NCBI GenBank assembly: GCA_024229495.1
Contig: JAAESJ010000089.1
Location: 1 to 46,469, forward strand
Direction of reading: 5' to 3'
From: Verrucomicrobiaceae bacterium
Lineage (GTDB): Bacteria; Verrucomicrobiota; Verrucomicrobiia; Verrucomicrobiales; DEV007
Length of the DNA stretch: 46,469 nucleotides
Shown: in pieces, positions 42,466-46,469 of the stretch
How the letters are laid out: each line of letters starts with the position of its first letter
How positions within the stretch are numbered: the stretch's first letter is position 1
Notes under the pieces: generated by a model
Told to the model about the DNA's origin: nothing
The model's input: the letters and a program-made list of their open reading frames with translations, nothing else
The model's database searches: none
Position numbers and translations under genes: made by a program

Positions 42466-43491
42466 ATGAAAAGCGGATTACATACCATTGAAAGGCGCTC
42501 ATTTCTACGCACAGCCAGTGTCGCAGCCCTTGCTGCTATGGGCAGCCCTGCGCAAGTTGCCACCGCTAAGGATCAAACACCGGAATCACTGGTAAATCTC
42601 CTATATCAGGATCTGGATGAACGGCAACGTGAAGCCGTCTGTTTTCCCTGGGATCATGTCGACCAAAAACGTGGGCTTTTACGCACTAGGATCGAGAATA
42701 ACTGGCGCATAACCAAGCCGATTATTGCCAGTGCATTCTTTTCTGCACATCAGAAAGAACTGATACGGGCCATTTTTGAAGGCATGACAAATCCGGAATG
42801 GCACTCACGCTTTGACCGTCAGCTCAAGGATGATGTCGGCGGATTTGGAAAAAAACAATCAATCGCCATTTTTGGGAACCCGGAATCCGGTAAGTTCGAG
42901 TTCGTTCTGACAAGCCGCCACATGACCCTGCGATGTGACGGCAACAGTGCGGGACACGTCGCCTTTGCCGGGCCTATTCTCTACGCCCACGAAGGTGAAC
43001 GCCTTTACGAAAAACCTGACCACAAAAATAACGTGTTCTGGCCGCAGGCAGTTGAAGCAAACAAGCTCTACCGCACCCTCGACGCAAAACACCAGGAACT
43101 GGCACTTGTAACCAAAGGCATGCCCTCCGAGGAGATGGTCGGATTCAAGGGGGAAAAGGGTATTTTTCAAGGATGCCCTGTCAGTGAATTTGCCGACAAC
43201 CAGAAGGCTGAATTACAGCGCATTTTAAACATGCTGCTTGAACCCTTCCGGGACTCCGACAGGAAAGAGGCCCTTCAGTGCCTTGCAACCCAGGGCGGAC
43301 TTGATGATTGCCATCTCGCCTTCTATAGGGAAGGCGACCTCGGAGAGGACGGTATTTACGATAACTGGCGACTTGAAGGCCCTTCGTTTGTCTGGTATTT
43401 CCGTGGCCGCCCACATGTGCACGTCTGGGTGAATGTCGCCGATACTTCCTCGGTAAAGCTCAATTCCTATCAGAATTCAGTAGGTGTATAA
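42466..43491 (+). CDS. DUF3500-like Tat-exported protein
   Basis: A 341-aa protein with a twin-arginine signal (ERRSFLRTAS then a hydrophobic stretch to about residue 30). The mature part has LYQDLDERQREAVCFPWDH, FGKKQSIAIFGNPESGKFEFVLTS-type blocks and a C-terminal HVHVWVNVAD; I recall DUF3500 proteins with a similar pattern. Function unknown. The frame extends to a TTG at 42430 inside the predicted promoter; the ATG at 42466 gives a proper Tat signal and is preferred. It lies between the giant LTD/CotH gene and the dioxygenase gene, likely part of the same accessory block. Confidence 0.75.
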   Translation: MKSGLHTIERRSFLRTASVAALAAMGSPAQVATAKDQTPESLVNLLYQDLDERQREAVCFPWDHVDQKRGLLRTRIENNWRITKPIIASAFFSAHQKELIRAIFEGMTNPEWHSRFDRQLKDDVGGFGKKQSIAIFGNPESGKFEFVLTSRHMTLRCDGNSAGHVAFAGPILYAHEGERLYEKPDHKNNVFWPQAVEANKLYRTLDAKHQELALVTKGMPSEEMVGFKGEKGIFQGCPVSEFADNQKAELQRILNMLLEPFRDSDRKEALQCLATQGGLDDCHLAFYREGDLGEDGIYDNWRLEGPSFVWYFRGRPHVHVWVNVADTSSVKLNSYQNSVGV

Positions 43492-43596
43492 TTAAGGAAT
43501 ATCAGGAGAAACCAAACCTTCCCGAAAGAAAAAAGTAGGCATTCCACCACTCAACCCCCTAGAATCCGAGCAAACCAATAGATTCGAATAAAGAGC

Positions 43597-44430
43597 ATGG
43601 CAGCATTGGACCAGGAACAGATCTCAACCTATCACCGCGATGGATACCTGTTTGTTCGCGAACTCTTCAGTAGCGAGGAAATCGGCCTGCTGGGAGAAAC
43701 TGCACGCCATGACCATGCCATGGACCAGGCCGCTTCAAGCATGGATGATGGCAAGGGCAATGACGTACGGCTCTCATTATGGAATCACCCCGGGGATGGC
43801 ATTTACGGCATGATCGCACGCAGCGAGAGAATCGTCGATCGTGTGGAACTACTGCTGGATGATGAGGCCTACCACTACCACTCCAAAATGATCCTTAAGG
43901 ATGCCAAGGTCGGCGGCGCATGGGCCTGGCATCAGGATTACGGATATTGGTACCAGAACGGATTGCTCTTTCCCAATATGTGCAGCGTAATGATTGCCGT
44001 TGATGAGGCGACAACAAAAAACGGCTGCCTGCAGGTTCTCAAGGGATCCCACAACATGGGAAGAGTAAACCATATCCTCACCGGGGACCAGGCCGGAGCG
44101 GACACCGAGTATGTCACCGAGGCAAGCAAGGTAATGGAAACAATCCAATGTGAAATGGCCCCGGGCGACGCCCTCCTGTTCCATTGTAACCTCCTGCATT
44201 GCTCTGCAGCGAACCTGTCCGACCAGGCACGCTGGGCACTGATCTGCTGCTACAATTCCCGTTCAAACAATCCCTTCAAGGAGTCACATCACCCGGGATA
44301 CACCAAACTCGACAAGGTAAATGACGAGATGGTCCTGCAGGTCGGCAGGGACGATGCCAGGCGCACCAACGTTGAGTTTGCCAATCTCGTGGCCAATGAC
44401 AAAAGTGCAAAGAGCCTTGAAGAAAACTAG
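43597..44430 (+). CDS. Phytanoyl-CoA dioxygenase (PhyH)-family protein
   Basis: A non-haem Fe(II)/2-oxoglutarate oxygenase-type protein (277 aa). The facial triad is visible: H112-x-D114 in WAWHQDYGYW and H201 in LLHCSAANLS, with R212 as the probable 2-oxoglutarate-binding residue (the family's downstream Arg). The N terminus (YHRDGYLFVRELFS) and the GCLQVLKGSHN block are typical. It is cytosolic. Substrate unknown: PhyH members hydroxylate diverse small molecules. It is 27 bp upstream of the TIM-barrel isomerase gene on the same strand, so they are probably cotranscribed in one catabolic pathway. Confidence 0.92.
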   Translation: MAALDQEQISTYHRDGYLFVRELFSSEEIGLLGETARHDHAMDQAASSMDDGKGNDVRLSLWNHPGDGIYGMIARSERIVDRVELLLDDEAYHYHSKMILKDAKVGGAWAWHQDYGYWYQNGLLFPNMCSVMIAVDEATTKNGCLQVLKGSHNMGRVNHILTGDQAGADTEYVTEASKVMETIQCEMAPGDALLFHCNLLHCSAANLSDQARWALICCYNSRSNNPFKESHHPGYTKLDKVNDEMVLQVGRDDARRTNVEFANLVANDKSAKSLEEN

Positions 44431-44457
44431 ATAAATTCAACCTAACCAGCTTATTCA

Positions 44458-45285
44458 ATGAAACTTGGAATCATAAACAGCGCGTTCGGCCAAGCCGGCG
44501 TGGACACAAAAACCGGGCTCGAGCACATCGCGAGGATCGGCTTCGATGCAGTCGATATCTTTACCGAGGCAATGTCTATCGACGAGGTCGAAATCAGCAC
44601 AATCAAGGATACATGTGCCACAAACAACCTGCCAATCACTTCAACTGTTGTTGTCTCGGCCGGGCTGATTGACTTCAACGACCCGGTGCGCGACTACCAC
44701 GTTGAGCGAAGCAAGAAGTTTGTCGACCTGGCACAGGACTTTGAATCGAAAAACCTTCTGCTCGTCCTTGGAGAGTATATCTGGCAACGCGAGGTTATCC
44801 CACCGGAAGCACAATGGGAATGGGGAGTCGAGGGTGTCCGGAAAATCGGTGAATATGCAGGGGAACGTGGACTTGAGATCGCCCTTGAGCTTGAACCCTT
44901 CCGCCTGAGTCTGCTCAACAGCATCCCGGAGATGGCTCGCTTCATTGATGATTGCGCGATGCCCAACGTGAAGGCCAATATTGACGTAAGCCACCTGGTA
45001 TTGGCCGACACCTCGCCGGCCGAGATCGAAAAACTCAGGGGTAAGGCCACGCATGTTCATATCAGCGACTGCGACGGCAAGGTCCACGGCGACCTGCCGC
45101 CCGGGCGTGGTGTGGTTAAATTCGCCCCTTACCTCCAGGCCATCAAGGAACTCGACTTTGAAGGAACAGTGTCCATCGAGCTGGAGTATTCACCGGACCC
45201 CTCAAAAATTGTCGAATGGGTCGAGGAGGCCTATAACGCCACCAATGATCTGATGCAGCAGGTCGGCCTGCGCGACATTAGTTAA
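44458..45285 (+). CDS. Xylose-isomerase-like TIM-barrel protein (sugar phosphate isomerase/epimerase)
   Basis: A 275-aa protein of the AP-endonuclease-2/xylose isomerase-like superfamily. Metal-binding residues fit the pattern: E144/E146 in ALELEPF, D176 and H179 in NIDVSHLVL, H201 in HVHISDCDG and E241 in VSIELEYS. The family includes inosose dehydratase, ketose epimerases and hydroxypyruvate isomerase; the exact reaction cannot be told. No signal peptide, so cytoplasmic. It begins 27 bp after the PhyH-like gene, probably one operon. No Shine-Dalgarno precedes the ATG. Confidence 0.93.
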   Translation: MKLGIINSAFGQAGVDTKTGLEHIARIGFDAVDIFTEAMSIDEVEISTIKDTCATNNLPITSTVVVSAGLIDFNDPVRDYHVERSKKFVDLAQDFESKNLLLVLGEYIWQREVIPPEAQWEWGVEGVRKIGEYAGERGLEIALELEPFRLSLLNSIPEMARFIDDCAMPNVKANIDVSHLVLADTSPAEIEKLRGKATHVHISDCDGKVHGDLPPGRGVVKFAPYLQAIKELDFEGTVSIELEYSPDPSKIVEWVEEAYNATNDLMQQVGLRDIS

Positions 45286-45346
45286 AGACAAAAGGAAGAA
45301 AATCGCGTCAACCGTGCGTTTCCGTGTCAGCACGTCTGAAACCCGG

Positions 45347-45610
45347 TCACCGGTCACCGGATTGACGCATGGCACCGCTTCCTCCATGACGAAGCCCGGT
45401 GGCATGACCCGCCTTGTCAGCTCCACCTCCCTTGCGTGTCGCCGTAGCCCCGCCGGATTCAACATCACCGGCCTCGATAAGCTTTGCCAGCGGGGGATGC
45501 TGCAGGGCTTTCGCGCTTACCTGCCCGGTTTTCCCGGGTCCCAAAAACAGCTTTTTCCCGCCGGGCAGGGGAATACTCAGCGGCTTGCGGGCCTTGTTGA
45601 TAATATCCAT
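45347..45610 (-). CDS. Small hypothetical protein (87 aa), glycine-rich tail
   Basis: The N-terminal 48 residues look like a compact beta domain: it opens MDIINKARKPLSIPLPGG then KKLFLGPGKTGQ and a PPLAKLIEAGDVE segment. I recall short proteins with this NKTRKPLSVPLPGG/LGPGKTGQ pattern in PVC genomes, from memory only. The rest (about 50-87) is Gly/Ala/Arg-rich. The frame could extend to 45622; the ATG at 45610 is preferred. It sits alone on the minus strand, convergent with the isomerase gene and divergent from the ThuA gene. Function unknown; the low-complexity tail lowers certainty. Confidence 0.6.
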   Translation of the reverse strand: MDIINKARKPLSIPLPGGKKLFLGPGKTGQVSAKALQHPPLAKLIEAGDVESGGATATRKGGGADKAGHATGLRHGGSGAMRQSGDR

Positions 45611-45771
45611 TAGCGGGCACACGGTAACATCAACTGGGTCATCGTCCAGTATTCGTAGAAATTCTGCAGGAGAAAATAATCAGCTGCGAACCTGCCGGCA
45701 AGAAAGTAGGCAGAAGGTATTCTTACCTCCGCGGGCTCATCCGACAGTGAGAAAAATTCTCTTCTGGACAG

Positions 45772-45800
45772 TCGACAATCAATATTCAACGACCTAATAT
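45772..45800 (+). promoter_or_regulatory. Promoter of ThuA-like gene
   Basis: TCGACA (45772-45777; 5 of 6 consensus) and TAATAT (45795-45800) are spaced by exactly 17 bp. Start predicted near 45807, about 5 nt before the ATG at 45812, so the leader would be very short. Confidence 0.65.
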
Positions 45801-45811
45801 CCCATTGTTTC

Positions 45812-46469
45812 ATGAAGCACCTATTCACTGTTCTACTTGTGTCCTGCTTTGCGTTACCTGCCGCCAGCGCCAAGCCGGTCGAGGTGCTCGCCTATTCCGC
45901 CACCGCCTGGTATCGCCACTCGGAGATCCCAAAGATTAATGGCTTCCTGGTTCGACTTGGTGCCAAGCATGACATCAACATCAGCGTCACTGAAAATGCC
46001 GAGGACCTGAAAACCGATAGCCTGAAAAATTACGACCTCGTTCTTTTCAACAACTCGACCAACCTTGGGGAAAGCGTGCCGGAGGATATTCAGGGGGAAC
46101 TTATCAAATGGTTCAAGGAAGGCGGCGGCATCATGATGATACATGCCGGAATCGTACAAAATGGAACCTGGCCCGCTTTGATTGAAATTGCGGGTTGTGA
46201 TTTCGATGCCGATTCAGAATACGTGGAAGCCCGTTTCTTAGTCGACCCGAAGGCAGAAAGCGACCCCATTGTTGCCGGCAAAAAGAAGGAATTCACCTAT
46301 ACGGCAGACTGGCTGAGCTTTAACCGCCCGGTCACCGGCCTGCCCGGCGTTGAAGTCCTGCTGCGCCTTGATGAGAAGAGCTTTGACCCGGTACGGGAAC
46401 ATCCGCTCTACCGGGACAAGAAACCCATGGGTAAAGACCACCCCATTTGCTGGCGCCGAAAGGTGGCGA
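45812..46469 (+). CDS. ThuA-domain protein, 3' end cut by window
   Basis: A partial gene (219 codons seen, no stop before the edge). A signal peptide (about 1-20; KHLFTVLLVSCFALPAASA) precedes a ThuA domain: VLAYSATAWYRHSEIP, the YDLVLFNNST strand, and a GGGIMMIHAG block with class I glutamine-amidotransferase-like topology. In the usual ThuA domain a H-x-G segment near this block is important. ThuA proteins are linked to sugar (trehalose, keto-sugar) metabolism and, in PVC bacteria, are often secreted and fused to other domains. The promoter is at 45772-45800. Neighbouring PhyH-like and isomerase genes point to a carbohydrate pathway. Confidence 0.85.
   Translation, partial: MKHLFTVLLVSCFALPAASAKPVEVLAYSATAWYRHSEIPKINGFLVRLGAKHDINISVTENAEDLKTDSLKNYDLVLFNNSTNLGESVPEDIQGELIKWFKEGGGIMMIHAGIVQNGTWPALIEIAGCDFDADSEYVEARFLVDPKAESDPIVAGKKKEFTYTADWLSFNRPVTGLPGVEVLLRLDEKSFDPVREHPLYRDKKPMGKDHPICWRRKVA

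Noticed and set aside
45610-45873. Minus-strand frame upstream of the small gene
   Set aside because: Overlaps the ThuA start and signal peptide and has no family features; non-coding.
1-46469. tRNA genes
   Set aside because: I looked for GGTTCGAATC-type T-loops in gaps between genes and found none convincing; a tRNA model scan would be decisive.
1-46469. Insertion sequences, prophage or defence systems
   Set aside because: No transposase, integrase, restriction or phage structural protein was seen in any frame.

Overview
The window looks like chromosomal DNA of a member of the Verrucomicrobiota (PVC superphylum). This is an inference from gene content: a Planctomycete-type cytochrome DUF1549/DUF1553 protein beside a DUF1501 protein and a sulfatase, a giant lamin-tail/CotH protein, DUF3500, phytanoyl-CoA dioxygenase-like and ThuA proteins, all beside Gram-negative lipid A and core genes. 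Nearly all starts lack a Shine-Dalgarno sequence, and several have a -10-like box only 5-9 nt before the ATG. No rRNA, tRNA, CRISPR array or transposase was found.

Layout. 1-369: no protein gene, but a perfect 33-bp palindrome. 370-6565: a small conserved hypothetical gene, then a secreted sulfatase divergent from a two-gene unit (PSCyt1/DUF1549/DUF1553 protein and Tat-exported DUF1501 protein). 6575-9169 (minus): rph, a CysQ-type phosphatase and an atypical SDR protein. 9257-15543: lpxK, rpsB-tsf (with a clear promoter and leader), a GT4 glycosyltransferase, kdsD/kpsF and efp. 15566-18333: M50-like membrane protease, membrane-anchored amidohydrolase and a YwaF-like membrane protein. 18358-20691: a TPR protein ending in a peroxiredoxin-like domain. 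20870-23910 (minus): cysH-cysD-cysN; CysH carries the Fe-S cysteines of APS reductases. 24157-26768: secG with a long repetitive tail, then a lipid A acyltransferase/heptosyltransferase fusion. 26822-26929: an SRP RNA gene (ffs) with its own terminator, convergent with an M23 peptidase. 27814-31205: Fur-family regulator, argH and tatC with a very long charged tail. 31333-31437: a 34-residue COX24/mS38-like microprotein. 31594-36713: hisG, tkt, a secreted esterase and a nuclease-HhH protein. 36857-46469: an accessory secretome/catabolic block with the 1834-residue LTD/CotH protein, DUF3500, a PhyH-like dioxygenase, a TIM-barrel isomerase, a small hypothetical gene and a ThuA protein cut by the window end.

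How it fits together. Housekeeping genes (translation, LPS, sulfur, Arg/His, pentose phosphate, protein export) alternate with secreted catabolic genes of PVC type. LpxK, KdsD/KpsF and the LpxL-WaaF fusion all serve lipid A/Kdo/core synthesis. SecG, TatC and the SRP RNA serve the export systems that the many signal-peptide and Tat-signal proteins here need. Most notable: the SRP RNA with a UGAC tetraloop, the microprotein, the repeat-built tails on both SecG and TatC, the acyltransferase-heptosyltransferase fusion and the possible leaderless promoters.
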